DNA of 64,000 bases from assembly GCF_000423305.1 (NCBI RefSeq), contig NZ_KE383999.1:241667-305666 (forward strand). Reading direction: 5' to 3'. The position numbers and the translations under genes are program-made. This document shows positions 34,964-44,567 of this stretch, piece by piece; position 1 is the first letter of the stretch; each line of letters starts with the position of its first letter. Under the pieces are notes generated by a model that saw nothing but the letters and a program-made list of their open reading frames with translations, did not search any database and had not been told where the DNA came from. The DNA comes from Legionella moravica DSM 19234 (GTDB lineage Bacteria; Pseudomonadota; Gammaproteobacteria; Legionellales; Legionellaceae).

Positions 34964-37900
34964 TTAACTTCCTTTCGTAGGTGATATTGTTGGAAGATTT
35001 TGATTCATTTCTTCTTTCGCTTTCTCTATAAATGTTTGGCCTTTGGATTGCCAAAACTTAGGTGAATTACCGGTCACTGCTGATACTATAGCTAAAGCGG
35101 CCAGGCCGGGTAATACTCCCGTTAAAACGATGCCGATTACAGCTGCTGTATTGGCAATATATCTTTGCCATTTAGGATCTTTATGTTTTTTAATGTCCTC
35201 ATTGGCTTCGTTTAGTTTAGTATAAAATCCAATGACTTTGTCGCTGGGTTTTATTACCCTGTCATCATTAAGGTGTTCAAATAATGCGCTGACACTATCG
35301 ATTTTTTTCTTCAATATAGAGCTGGACTCGTTTTCAGGCCATACATCTATTCGTCGAATGTCTTCAATTAACGATGGTATGCTTGCATTCGTAACAACAA
35401 GGTCATGATTAACGCTCTGTTTCACTTCTTTAGCGAGATGGATAAGGTATTCTTGCGTTAATGGTATAAGCTTGCTTCTTACCAGCATTTGGCATTGCAA
35501 CTCAGTATCATTATTTAATACGTCTTTAAGACTCTGATTTTCATCGGCTAACGCACGTTGCCCGTTTAAGGCACTTCTATTAGATTGCTGTAATCTTGCA
35601 AAAATCTGTTGATTTTCAATTTCCAGTCTTGCAATAGTTGTTTCAAGTGCTGATTTTTCACCTTGTGCAGCAGCCAGACCTTCTTCAAGTCGTGCTTTGT
35701 TCTCAGTCAGAGTTGAAATAGACGCATCAAGTGCTGATTTCTCGCCTTGTACAGCAGCCAGACCTTCTTCAAGTCGTGCTTTGTCCTCAGTCAGAGTTGA
35801 AATAACGGCATCAAGTACGGATTTCTCGCCTTGTACAACAACCAGACTTTCTTCGACTCGTGCTTTGTCATTAATCAGAGTTGAATTAGCAGCTTCTAGT
35901 GCTAATTTCTCGCCTCTTACAGCAGTCAGGCTTTCTTCAAGTTGTGCATTATCCGAAGTCAGACTTGAAACATTTGACTTAAGTACTTGATTTTCTCGAC
36001 CCAAACTGGCGTTTTGTTGTTCGAGCAGCCGTTTTGCTGACTCGAGCGCTAAAGTGCCTGCTTGCTGTTCTTCATTTTGCCTTTCTAATGTTCTCAGTTG
36101 TAATTGAAGCTCAGAAATTGTTGTGTTACGGCGGGCCAGTTCCATTTCTACATGATTTACAGCACCTAGACCAATCGCAAGTCCTTCAATCTGTTTGTAT
36201 AATGCATCGTTGTTGGCATACAAAGGTTTAATTTCTCGAAGCAAATCTAATTTATGATTTACTATATATTCAGCTACTAATCGGATTAAATGATCTCGCT
36301 GTTCTTCGAGCTCATTATTCCACTTAGTGTAATCCAGTTCATCATTAAATGCTTTGAAATCAGGTAATTTGACTCTAAAGTGCTCAATGCGGTGATGTGC
36401 ACTAATTACTTCAGCCATCAGGTTTTCGGTGTCATAATCAATACTGTCCTCAAGTGCTTCATTCATCACCCCATTGACCCATTGCAGCGAGTTATTCGCT
36501 AACTCTGAATGGAGTTCTGCTGAAGCCAATTGCTCAGCAAACTCTCTGTACGAAATCAGTTCTTGATCAATAAATTCTCTGATTGCTTGAGGATTTGGAT
36601 TTCGTTCCTTTAACTGTTGCATTTCTATCAACGTTCGTCGTATTTTAATATCTAAATTGTATTCATTACTATTTCGTCCATCAGATAGCTGATTTAAATT
36701 CGTACTGATCTCCTGAAGTTTATTTTGTAAAACATTAAAAAATGTATTTTCCCTCAGCTTGATTGAAATATTTTTATAGTCTTCTGCTAGTGACTCTCGT
36801 TTTGAAGTCAGAGTTGATTCAAGACTTGTATTTAATACTTCATTAATTTTTTGTGCCACTTCATTGTCAGGATCTCTTGCAAGATTTCTAAACTCCGCAA
36901 AGGCGCTCTGAACTGCGAAATACAATGATGCTCTTTCTTCTGGATTGGTCAATTGATCCTGTAGATAAGGTCTTCTGACTTCTTCGATTAACATTTTTAA
37001 GCCATCAAGCATCAACGCAAAACCCTCTTTTGTCTCGATTGTGGCAGCCAATGTATCCAATCTCACAGAGTCAGTAATGTTTGCTAGCGCAGCCGGTCGA
37101 TCTTTCAAATCCTTCAGGGCTTTTGTGTGTAGGCATAAACTAACAAAACGTTGAACTGATTGATTTATTGTTTCGTTTAACGGTGCATTATTTCTTAGCC
37201 CTAACTCATGAGTTAGATGAATGCGCGCATGCTCATAGTTTAAAAAGCGTCCACCGGGAACTACGGGTACTACTGATTCAAGATAAGTATCATTATGGGC
37301 TTGATAATGAACAATACGTTGATCAAGTACATTCCATATGCGTCTGATAAATGCTTGTTCCTGACCCAATACGGGATAGGATGTTTTATTAAATTGACGA
37401 TAGGCATCCCTGTTAGTGATAATTTCGTCATACAAACGGTAGTATAACGCTTGAACCCGATTATTAAATTCAGGTGAATATTCAGTCCCATCAAATAGCG
37501 GGGATATCAACTCTGCAAAGGGATCATCAGGATTATCTCCTGGATGAAGTGTTACATCATGCCTTTTTAAAAATTCAATGATTTTAATTAAGACGAGCTC
37601 TTGTACGTGATCAGTAGTACCATCGGGATTAATTTTTCTTTGTTGATCACTCAAGTTACCAGAACCTGTGCCATGGTGGCCTGGCAAGCTAACGAGCTTA
37701 AATTGAGTGTCCGGAGAGTCACATTTAGGCACAATGGCTTTAAAACATCGAGTTCTTTCATTCTCGTAGGTATATTGTTCGTATTCACTAACTATCTTTG
37801 GGACTCTGTAGAACCGGGGATCTCTCCATGCCAAGCTTGAAGCATGAGTGACAACCATATAGTTACCCCCAGGGACTGGGTCAATATTGAGTATGGATAA

Positions 37901-38383
37901 TTTTACCTTTCCAATATGCGCTGCAACGTGATCGAGATTGATTGATGATAAAGCATCTCGGTGAGTTCCGTTCATTGCTGTTCGGGTATATTTGCATTCA
38001 CTGTTGCTTAATTGTCTTCTATCATAATTAGGATCCGATAAAAGAGATTGAATGCGTTCCAGTTCATGAGCAACAAGAATCGCCTCTACTGCTCCCCTGC
38101 TATGAGCTATGATGCTGATGTTTTCTTCACCGCGGCTAATCGCTTCCAATATTGCTTGTACACCTCGCGCAATTCGATCCCCTACTTCTTGCCCTAAAGT
38201 AGTTGGTCCGTTTACCACAGCGACATTTGAGTTCCTGAACTGTGTGCATTCGTCTACAGCTTGGGGACTACCTTGAATCATGGTAGAAATGTAACTTAAT
38301 GTTTCTGCCTTGTCGTATGCATTCTCAAGTCTGCCTGGGGTATATGCAGTATCGGTACCCAATAATGTTAAAGTAAAAGTCAT
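34964..38383 (-). CDS. Giant hydrolase/coiled-coil membrane protein, candidate effector
   Basis: A 1139-residue protein. Residues 1-280 look like an alpha/beta-hydrolase: ENISIIAHSRGAVEA places the nucleophile Ser95 in an (A/G)HSRG elbow, and LPGHHGTGSGN (about 228-238) may supply the His. Residues 280-750 are helical. Residues about 765-930 are coiled coil, including four to five tandem copies of a 28-residue unit (LTEDKARLEEGLAAVQGEKS-type). A hydrophobic pair near the C-terminus (AAVIGIVLTGVLPGLAALAIV) may insert in membranes. The layout of lipase-like head, coiled coil and membrane tail, plus a good PmrA box, points to a Dot/Icm effector. I do not recognise the gene. Start ATG follows GAGAG. 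Confidence 0.8.
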   Translation of the reverse strand: MTFTLTLLGTDTAYTPGRLENAYDKAETLSYISTMIQGSPQAVDECTQFRNSNVAVVNGPTTLGQEVGDRIARGVQAILEAISRGEENISIIAHSRGAVEAILVAHELERIQSLLSDPNYDRRQLSNSECKYTRTAMNGTHRDALSSINLDHVAAHIGKVKLSILNIDPVPGGNYMVVTHASSLAWRDPRFYRVPKIVSEYEQYTYENERTRCFKAIVPKCDSPDTQFKLVSLPGHHGTGSGNLSDQQRKINPDGTTDHVQELVLIKIIEFLKRHDVTLHPGDNPDDPFAELISPLFDGTEYSPEFNNRVQALYYRLYDEIITNRDAYRQFNKTSYPVLGQEQAFIRRIWNVLDQRIVHYQAHNDTYLESVVPVVPGGRFLNYEHARIHLTHELGLRNNAPLNETINQSVQRFVSLCLHTKALKDLKDRPAALANITDSVRLDTLAATIETKEGFALMLDGLKMLIEEVRRPYLQDQLTNPEERASLYFAVQSAFAEFRNLARDPDNEVAQKINEVLNTSLESTLTSKRESLAEDYKNISIKLRENTFFNVLQNKLQEISTNLNQLSDGRNSNEYNLDIKIRRTLIEMQQLKERNPNPQAIREFIDQELISYREFAEQLASAELHSELANNSLQWVNGVMNEALEDSIDYDTENLMAEVISAHHRIEHFRVKLPDFKAFNDELDYTKWNNELEEQRDHLIRLVAEYIVNHKLDLLREIKPLYANNDALYKQIEGLAIGLGAVNHVEMELARRNTTISELQLQLRTLERQNEEQQAGTLALESAKRLLEQQNASLGRENQVLKSNVSSLTSDNAQLEESLTAVRGEKLALEAANSTLINDKARVEESLVVVQGEKSVLDAVISTLTEDKARLEEGLAAVQGEKSALDASISTLTENKARLEEGLAAAQGEKSALETTIARLEIENQQIFARLQQSNRSALNGQRALADENQSLKDVLNNDTELQCQMLVRSKLIPLTQEYLIHLAKEVKQSVNHDLVVTNASIPSLIEDIRRIDVWPENESSSILKKKIDSVSALFEHLNDDRVIKPSDKVIGFYTKLNEANEDIKKHKDPKWQRYIANTAAVIGIVLTGVLPGLAALAIVSAVTGNSPKFWQSKGQTFIEKAKEEMNQNLPTISPTKGS
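35638..35960 (-). repeat. 84-bp tandem repeats coding 28-residue coiled-coil units
   Basis: About four copies of an 84-bp unit, recognisable by TCTTCAAGTCGTGCTTTGT and TCAGAGTTGAAAT on the plus strand. The two central copies are nearly identical in DNA and the outer ones more diverged, which suggests recent unit duplication. All lie in frame within the large gene. Confidence 0.85.
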
Positions 38384-38419
38384 TGCACTCTCGAATTCTT
38401 TTTTATGTTCTTTTAGTAT

Positions 38420-38447
38420 ATTATATGATCATTAAGGCAACATTAAA
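38420..38447 (-). promoter_or_regulatory. PmrA box with -10 for the 1139-residue gene
   Basis: On the minus strand TTTAATGTT and CTTAATGAT are separated by GC (38428-38447), 14 of 18 matches to the published PmrA consensus by my count. A perfect TATAAT (38420-38425) follows after 2 nt, and the start codon is 36 nt beyond it. Confidence 0.6.
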
Positions 38448-38547
38448 TAACTACACCTCAAAACCATACCCAGTGTAAGTTTTATAACCAATTCTCATTG
38501 TCAGATTTAATTTCCGAAGCATGTTCTCCCAGCCTGTCAGTAACCAA

Positions 38548-38805
38548 TCAAGCCATATAAGGCCAGGATTCACCATTGCCATAGAATCTCTGTTTTTTGT
38601 GAACTACTGCAGCTTCTGTAAATGGAGGGTCAAAGGAAGGTTTATGAGTATATTCAGTATTCTTTCCGAGCATGAATAAAAAATAATCCGGATTGACAGT
38701 AACATGTTCGACTAATAAAACTTGCCATAGCGCGTGCAAATCATTAACTTTGGACATAGTAAGCTCTACAATTCTGGAGCCAACTCGAAAATATTCCTTC
38801 AGCAT
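38548..38805 (-). CDS. Small hypothetical protein, doubtful
   Basis: An 85-codon open frame from an ATG, without a convincing ribosome site. The sequence has plausible composition (aromatic and charged residues evenly spread) but no motif. It is the only candidate gene in the 815-nt gap 38384-39198. It could be a remnant of a larger gene, since the frame just after the stop remains coding-like for about 20 codons. The rest of the gap is AT-rich with nothing supportable. Confidence 0.3.
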   Translation of the reverse strand: MLKEYFRVGSRIVELTMSKVNDLHALWQVLLVEHVTVNPDYFLFMLGKNTEYTHKPSFDPPFTEAAVVHKKQRFYGNGESWPYMA

Positions 38806-39198
38806 TCAGTTCAATGCAGTACGGGGTTTAGCTAAAACACAGGGGTAACCTGCGCCATGTAAACTATGATTTATTGATGCAATTCTATATTTTAAAAATC
38901 CATTTGATTTTCGAAACGGAACATAGGTTAAAAATAGAACACACTCTATGCTTTTTTTGTAAGACTGTCAATAAGGTTTATATGCATCCATGTACATTCT
39001 GATGCAATGGGGAGTGGCTAATCGGCATGATATATTCGCTGCGTTATACATAAGGTTTTTCCATCATCGCGCTTCACTTCCGAGCTCCCTTAATTGTGAT
39101 GCTACACGATGGCGAGATTTAAAAGAAAATCACATTGATACTTTTATGCTCTCAGAGTAAAATATTTCAACATCAATCAATTTCATCCGTCTATTTAA

Positions 39199-39972
39199 AT
39201 GAAAAAACCAACAAGTCCTCTAGGCAAACTATCTATTTTTTCTTCTGAATCACTACAGAATACAAAGTTAAATACTAATGTAGCGGCACCTTCTTTAACA
39301 GCTGTTGCAACAAATCTTGGAGTAAGTTCAATTACGTCAATGGCGAGCATCGAGCCCATTTCTCTTTCAGTGTACCTAGGTTGTATCATCTTGGGAATAG
39401 CTTGTTTACCAGGGTTTACTTCCGGCTTATTATTAGGCTCATTATGCACTTTGGCCGTCGGTTCTCTTTCCCAAATCATGCAATTTATTGATCCTTTATA
39501 TGTGCGAAATAGTCACTATTACCGTTATGTACTTGATAATCCTTTAACAGTAACAATAACAGCCCCTCTAATAGAAGAGCTTATTTTCCGTGGGTTGCTA
39601 TTAACAGTAGCTTTAATCGCAGTTACAACTTTATTCCCTATAACTACGACAATAATGATGTGGGAAACAGGTATATCACTTGCAGCGGCAATCGCAATAA
39701 GCGCAGTAGCCATGGTGTTCGGTCTGGTCCATCTTGGTAATGAGCATGAGGGAGCTTATCGCCAAGCGTTTATAGCGACTCTTTCAGGAATAGCATTCGG
39801 AGTTATGGCACTTCAATTTGGGCTCGGAACTGCTATTGGAGCGCACGTCATCAATAATTCAATCTCATACACCATTGCCTATTTATCAGACTTAGGTTTT
39901 CTCAAACCTTCGTTAGGTTTGTCAGTGCAATCTGAAGAGTCCGACACTTCTGAATTAAACTTCGCTATGTAG
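39199..39972 (+). CDS. CPBP-family intramembrane metalloprotease
   Basis: A 257-residue membrane protein of the CPBP (Abi, CAAX-protease-like) family. The first motif is EELIFRG (about residues 126-132), the second FGLVHLG with its His (about 174-180), and the third HVINNS (about 215-220), each in or next to a hydrophobic helix. About six to seven membrane segments are seen. Bacterial members act on prenylated or membrane peptides, or in bacteriocin self-immunity; Legionella effectors are prenylated only in the host, so no substrate is proposed. No clear ribosome site precedes the ATG. A stem-loop follows the stop. Confidence 0.85.
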   Translation: MKKPTSPLGKLSIFSSESLQNTKLNTNVAAPSLTAVATNLGVSSITSMASIEPISLSVYLGCIILGIACLPGFTSGLLLGSLCTLAVGSLSQIMQFIDPLYVRNSHYYRYVLDNPLTVTITAPLIEELIFRGLLLTVALIAVTTLFPITTTIMMWETGISLAAAIAISAVAMVFGLVHLGNEHEGAYRQAFIATLSGIAFGVMALQFGLGTAIGAHVINNSISYTIAYLSDLGFLKPSLGLSVQSEESDTSELNFAM

Positions 39973-39990
39973 CATCTATTTAATCTGTTA

Positions 39991-40026
39991 GGGAGGCATT
40001 CGAGCACCTTAATCGAAGCACCTCCC
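39991..40026 (+). terminator. Stem-loop after the CPBP gene
   Basis: GGGAGGCATTCGA pairs imperfectly with TCGAAGCACCTCCC, about 18 nt after the stop codon. There is no T tract, so it is a weak terminator candidate. Confidence 0.4.
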
Positions 40027-40130
40027 AAAGAAATTTGAACTATTAATAACTTAAATTAACGGTATCGTTATTGGGGTGTTTAATCGACACCATAGAATTC
40101 TAACCCGCTGACTTTTATGACCTCACATTA

Positions 40131-40150
40131 ATTGACATACGTAGGTCAAT
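40131..40150. promoter_or_regulatory. 20-bp near-perfect palindrome
   Basis: ATTGACATAC pairs with GTAGGTCAAT with one mismatch. It has the form of a dimeric repressor site in the 720-nt gap 39973-40695, which holds no gene. Confidence 0.35.
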
Positions 40151-40294
40151 GGCTTGCAATGTGACTCATGAATAAATACACACTCCACAGAGCTTTTAAA
40201 AAAACACGATTGCGATGGATTTAATCGTGGAACAATTTAATGCAACTTTGAAATGAGCTTATTTTTCAATGAATTCACTACTCTATACACAAGG

Positions 40295-40433
40295 TTATCC
40301 ACAGAAATTGTGGATAACATAAACTGAATAGAATAAAGAAGATGGCCTTATAGCCTATGTAAATAAAGGGTTTTGGAATTCGTGATTATAAACAGGGAAT
40401 ATGGACGGTGAAAAATGATTAAAATTATCCACA
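40295..40433. other. Cluster of three perfect DnaA boxes beside an AT-rich stretch
   Basis: TTATCCACA occurs at 40295-40303 and 40425-40433, and inverted (TGTGGATAA) at 40309-40317; all three match the strict DnaA consensus. A very AT-rich run follows at about 40465-40540. A hairpin CACGATT/AATCGTG lies upstream (40205-40229). The rest of the gap to rimI shows nothing else. Confidence 0.6.
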
Positions 40434-40695
40434 GATAAAAACGTGTGTGTAAACACAATGCGGGGCATGTATTATATCAAATTTATTATTAAATTACAGT
40501 CATTTTTTAATTTTTAATGTTTATTAGATTTTGTTGATAATGTGTATCTGCCTTGGCTTGTTTCTGTGTCTTGATCTCATCTCAGACGATATCTGCGCGT
40601 TGTGTGATTTAAGGATTCAAAAGTAATGTATTTAACACGCCCTAAGTTGGAATTCTTTACACCCATCCATGAAAATTAAAATAGATTGATTATCA

Positions 40696-41160
40696 TTAAC
40701 TACTAAGAGTTTTTCTAAGAAGAATAGCATCTTCAACTCCATGCTCATCTTTATAGTAATCTTTCTTGATTTCCACTTCTTCAAAGCCTAGTGATTGATA
40801 CAGGTGTAAAGCATTATAGTTACTTGGTCTGACCTCAAGAATTACTTGTTTAGTCTCCGTAAATTTGGATAAGGAATAAAGGACCGTTTGCAGTAGTTTT
40901 CGCCCTAATCCTTTTGACTGAAGGGGTTTTGCTATACAAAAATTTAAAATATGACAACAGTTATTACTAATTCGGGAAATGATATATCCACCAAGAACTG
41001 GATTATCCCCATTGTTTATTTCCAGTACGCGACAATCATAACCGACCAAAACACAGTCTCTTAATATATCCTTACTCCATGGAGCAATATGAACATTAGT
41101 TTCTATAGAATAAACATTGTCTATATCAGATTCTTTCATACGACGAATGTTAAGTATCAT
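40696..41160 (-). CDS. rimI: Ribosomal protein S18-alanine N-acetyltransferase RimI
   Basis: A 154-residue GNAT acetyltransferase from the ATG at 41160, which has GGGAG 8 nt upstream; a longer frame starting at 41214 lacks a ribosome site. The acetyl-CoA loop is QSKGLGRKLL, preceded by the strand ILNFCIAKPL. The C-terminal EVRPSNYNALHLYQSLGFEEV is characteristic of RimI and its relatives. RimI acetylates the N-terminal alanine of ribosomal protein S18 in bacteria. RimI is usually near tsaB; no such neighbour is here, so a different GNAT substrate is possible. Confidence 0.75.
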   Translation of the reverse strand: MILNIRRMKESDIDNVYSIETNVHIAPWSKDILRDCVLVGYDCRVLEINNGDNPVLGGYIISRISNNCCHILNFCIAKPLQSKGLGRKLLQTVLYSLSKFTETKQVILEVRPSNYNALHLYQSLGFEEVEIKKDYYKDEHGVEDAILLRKTLSS

Positions 41161-41366
41161 TCGATGCTCCCGATATTTTGTAGCAATACATACAGAGTAT
41201 TTATGACGAATCACTGTATTTCAAATAAGTCAGAACAAATATATTCGCGAATTATTCAAAATACAGCCGCAAATGAGCAGTAAAAAGATGATACTGAAAC
41301 TTTATTCGGAGCTTGTTTTCTATATACAAAAATAGATTTGGATTAGAAAAACAAGCTTCGTTAGAT

Positions 41367-41403
41367 AAGGGTTATAGAGAAATTTTAACTTCCTATAGCC
41401 CTG
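41367..41403 (-). terminator. Hairpin after lpd
   Basis: AGGGTTATAG and CTATAGCCCT (plus strand) form a 10-bp stem around a 15-nt AT-rich loop, 26 nt past the lpd stop. There is no clear T tract on the minus strand, so confidence is modest. Confidence 0.4.
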
Positions 41404-41428
41404 GTTCAATTAGTTACCAGTTACCAAT

Positions 41429-42853
41429 TTATTTCTTTTTCTTTTTGGGTAAATAAAGATCGGTAATCGTTCCCTCAAATGCTTCTGCTGCTTGAGCTAT
41501 TGTTTCAGATAAAGTTGGATGAGGATGAATTGTTAATGCAATATCCTCAACATCGCAACACATTTCAATAGCTAAAGCTGTCTCTGCAATGAGATCCCCA
41601 GCATTGATACCGACAATTCCAGCGCCTAGTATACGGTTTGTTTCAGGACAAAATAGTAATTTGGTCATCCCTTCTTCCCTGCCCATACTTAATGCCCGAC
41701 CACTGGCAGCCCATGGGAACGTGGCTTTTTCGTAATTAATGCCTTTTTCTTTTGCTTCTTTTTCAGTTAAACCAACCCAGGCCAGTTCAGGATCTGTATA
41801 AGCAACGCTGGCAATACATTTTGGTTCAAAATAATGTTTTTTACCGGCAATAACTTCAGCTGCCACTTTGCCTTCAGGAATGGCTTTATGAGCAAGCATA
41901 GGTTGGCCCACAACATCACCAATGGCAAAAATATGGGGAACATTGGTTCTTAGTTGATTGTCCACTTTAATAAACCCACGTTCATCAACTTTAACCCCGG
42001 CTTTCTCAGCATTGATCGTTCCACCATTAGGTTTTCTACCAACTGAAACCAGAACTTGTTGGAAGCATAATGGCTTATCAGTTGCATGCTCCCCTTCCAT
42101 GGATACGTAAATACCGTCTTTCTTGGCTTCAACAGCAGTGACTTTAGTTTTAAGCAGGAATTTAACACCCTTTTTAACCATTCTCTTTTGTAGCACATTG
42201 ACCAAATCAGAGTCTGCACCGGGTATTAGTTGATCCATAAATTCAACAACGGTGACATCAACACCTAATGAAGAATAAACTGTCGCCATTTCCAAACCAA
42301 TAATACCACCGCCTAAAACTAACAGACTACCCTTAATATCAGCAAGTTCCAAAGCACCAGTTGAACTGAATATACGCTTATCTTCTGGAATAAAAGGCAA
42401 ATTAATTGACTCAGATCCTACCGCAATAATGGCATTCTCAAAATCAACCTCAACAGGCCCCTCTTTCGTTTCAACAACAACTTGATGGGTTCCAGAGAAC
42501 TTTCCTACACCAGTGAGAACTTCAACTTTTCTCTGCTTGGAAAGGGCTTTTAATCCGCCTGTTAATTTTGAAACTACGGAATTTTTCCAGGCTACTAACT
42601 TTTTGTTATCCAGTTTGGGCTTCCCAAACTCAACACCCTGGTCAGACATTTCATGAGCTTCATCAACTACTTTAGCAATATGTAAAAGTGCTTTTGATGG
42701 AATGCAACCAACATTGAGGCACACGCCACCCAGTGAGTCAAATCGCTCAACCAGGACTACTTTTTTACCCAAATCAGCTGCTCTAAAAGCGGCAGTATAT
42801 CCGCCAGGTCCACTACCTAAAACTACGACATCAGTTTTAATTTTGTTAGCCAT
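41429..42853 (-). CDS. lpd: Dihydrolipoamide dehydrogenase (E3)
   Basis: A 474-residue flavoprotein that reoxidises dihydrolipoyl groups of AceF (and other 2-oxoacid complexes) with NAD. The FAD-binding start is VVVLGSGPGGYTAA. The redox disulfide is GGVCLNVGCIPSK (Cys45, Cys50), the NAD fold is LLVLGGGIIGLEMA, and the catalytic His-Pro region is HPHPTLSET near the C-terminus. It ends in PKKKKK. It is the third gene of the aceE-aceF-lpd operon, 46 nt after aceF. Confidence 0.97.
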   Translation of the reverse strand: MANKIKTDVVVLGSGPGGYTAAFRAADLGKKVVLVERFDSLGGVCLNVGCIPSKALLHIAKVVDEAHEMSDQGVEFGKPKLDNKKLVAWKNSVVSKLTGGLKALSKQRKVEVLTGVGKFSGTHQVVVETKEGPVEVDFENAIIAVGSESINLPFIPEDKRIFSSTGALELADIKGSLLVLGGGIIGLEMATVYSSLGVDVTVVEFMDQLIPGADSDLVNVLQKRMVKKGVKFLLKTKVTAVEAKKDGIYVSMEGEHATDKPLCFQQVLVSVGRKPNGGTINAEKAGVKVDERGFIKVDNQLRTNVPHIFAIGDVVGQPMLAHKAIPEGKVAAEVIAGKKHYFEPKCIASVAYTDPELAWVGLTEKEAKEKGINYEKATFPWAASGRALSMGREEGMTKLLFCPETNRILGAGIVGINAGDLIAETALAIEMCCDVEDIALTIHPHPTLSETIAQAAEAFEGTITDLYLPKKKKK

Positions 42854-42899
42854 TATTAATGCCTCATATTGAAAATTACAGTTAAATTATCTCATAAAC

Positions 42900-44510
42900 T
42901 CAGAGTAGCACTCTTCTAATATCAGATAAGTTATCACTTATATAACGTGTAAATCGTGCTGCCTCAGCACCATCTATAACTCTATGATCGTAAGATAAAG
43001 ACAGAGGTAGCATTAATCTTGGCCTGAATTCTCCTTTATCATATATCGGTTTTACTGATGAACGCGATAATCCAAGAATCGCGACTTCCGGACTGTTTAC
43101 TATAGGAGTAAAAGACGTGCCTCCAATACCACCCAGGCTGGATATTGTAAAGCAACCACCAGCCATATCTGCTGGCATTAAACCTTTATCTCGGGCTTTG
43201 CTGCTTAATCGTCCCATCTCCAATGCAATGTCACTTACTGCAAGTTGATCCACACTTTTAATCACAGGAACCACCAAACCATTACTGGTTTCGACTGCAA
43301 TTCCTATGTTGCAATACTTTTTGTATATTAACTGTTCACCGCTGGCATCCAGCGATGAATTAAATTGCGGATAAGCCTGTAAAGCTTTGCTGACCACTTT
43401 GCAAACAAATGCCAATATAGTTAATTTATAACCGGAATCTTTAATCCGTTCTGATTCTGATTTTCTAAACTCTTCCAGGTCTGTAATATCTGCTTCATCA
43501 AATTGGGTAACATGAGGAATGGTTATCCAGGAGCGATGTACATTGGCACCAGTTAATCGTTTAATTTTATTCAGTGGTTTTAACTCAATGTCACCAAATT
43601 TACTAAAATCAATTACTGGTGCTGATGGTACATTAAATTGGCCGCTAGCTGGCTGTTCGCTTAAGCGGCTTTTTATGTAATTTTGTACATCCTCTTTAGT
43701 AATGCGAGTTTTACGTCCACTTCCTTTTACGAGTCGTAAATCAACCCCTAGTTCTCTGGCCATTCGGCGCACAGCAGGGCCCGCAGATAGAAGTTCTGCA
43801 TGCTCAACAGGCTCAGAAACGACAATAATCTCTGAACGAGATTCTATTGCTGGGCTTGCTTGTGTATGCTGTTTTTCAGTTGGTGCGGGCGCAGTAATGA
43901 TTGGCTCATTTTTTTCGGTCTCATCGCCTGCAATCGGCTCCATGATAAGTATTGGTGTTCCTTGAGCTACTTTATCACCTAATTTAATTTTGACATCTAC
44001 AATCTTGCCTGAATAAGGCGAAGGTATATCCATTGTCGCCTTATCCCCTTCAAGGGTAATCAATGACTGATCTTTCTCAATATTCATACCCGGCTGTACT
44101 AAAATATCGATAACATCTACATCGGTTGCACCACCAATATCAGGTACAGTTATTTCGATAGTTTTTTTATTGTTACTTGATATAGATTGAGTTTCTTTAG
44201 CCGGCTCATCGCTTTTTTGAGGTTGAGGAGTATCTGCCAAAGTTTCAACTTGAAGGACTTCATTGTCCTGATTAATTGATGCCACAAGGATCAAATCACC
44301 TTCAGATACTTTATCCCCTACTTTTAAAGCGATACGGCTGATAACGCCTTCTACTGGGGAAGGAATTTCCATGCTCGATTTATCTGTTTCAAGAGTAACA
44401 AGCGGAGTATCAACGTTAATCTGATCGCCTGCCTTAACTAAAATCTCAATCACATCAACCTGAGTTGCACCACCTATATCAGGTATTTTTATTTCTATTT
44501 CATTTGCCAT
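42900..44510 (-). CDS. aceF: Pyruvate dehydrogenase E2, dihydrolipoamide acetyltransferase
   Basis: A 536-residue E2 core subunit from the ATG at 44510 (GAGGAT upstream). It has two lipoyl domains, with lipoylated Lys44 in TDKSSMEIPS and Lys157 in GDKATMDIPS, joined by Pro/Ala/Gln-rich linkers. The E1/E3-binding domain (GPAVRRMARELGVDL...) follows. The acetyltransferase domain ends in SLSYDHRVIDGAEAARF, whose His and Asp are catalytic. Two rather than three lipoyl domains is common outside enterobacteria. LipB, which starts lipoyl transfer, is encoded at 53249. Confidence 0.97.
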   Translation of the reverse strand: MANEIEIKIPDIGGATQVDVIEILVKAGDQINVDTPLVTLETDKSSMEIPSPVEGVISRIALKVGDKVSEGDLILVASINQDNEVLQVETLADTPQPQKSDEPAKETQSISSNNKKTIEITVPDIGGATDVDVIDILVQPGMNIEKDQSLITLEGDKATMDIPSPYSGKIVDVKIKLGDKVAQGTPILIMEPIAGDETEKNEPIITAPAPTEKQHTQASPAIESRSEIIVVSEPVEHAELLSAGPAVRRMARELGVDLRLVKGSGRKTRITKEDVQNYIKSRLSEQPASGQFNVPSAPVIDFSKFGDIELKPLNKIKRLTGANVHRSWITIPHVTQFDEADITDLEEFRKSESERIKDSGYKLTILAFVCKVVSKALQAYPQFNSSLDASGEQLIYKKYCNIGIAVETSNGLVVPVIKSVDQLAVSDIALEMGRLSSKARDKGLMPADMAGGCFTISSLGGIGGTSFTPIVNSPEVAILGLSRSSVKPIYDKGEFRPRLMLPLSLSYDHRVIDGAEAARFTRYISDNLSDIRRVLL

Positions 44511-44567
44511 ATCTATCCTCAACATTCAGTTAAACTGTCGTAAAAATCTTCATTTCAGTTAGTTTAA

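Noticed and set aside
35697..36231. Two plus-strand open frames antisense to the coiled-coil gene
   Set aside because: They arise from the 84-bp repeats of the large minus-strand gene and have low-complexity Ser/Val/Ala sequence.
40295..40540. Chromosomal replication origin oriC
   Set aside because: The DnaA boxes are perfect, but dnaA, dnaN and gyrB are not here, so it is reported only as an origin-like cluster.
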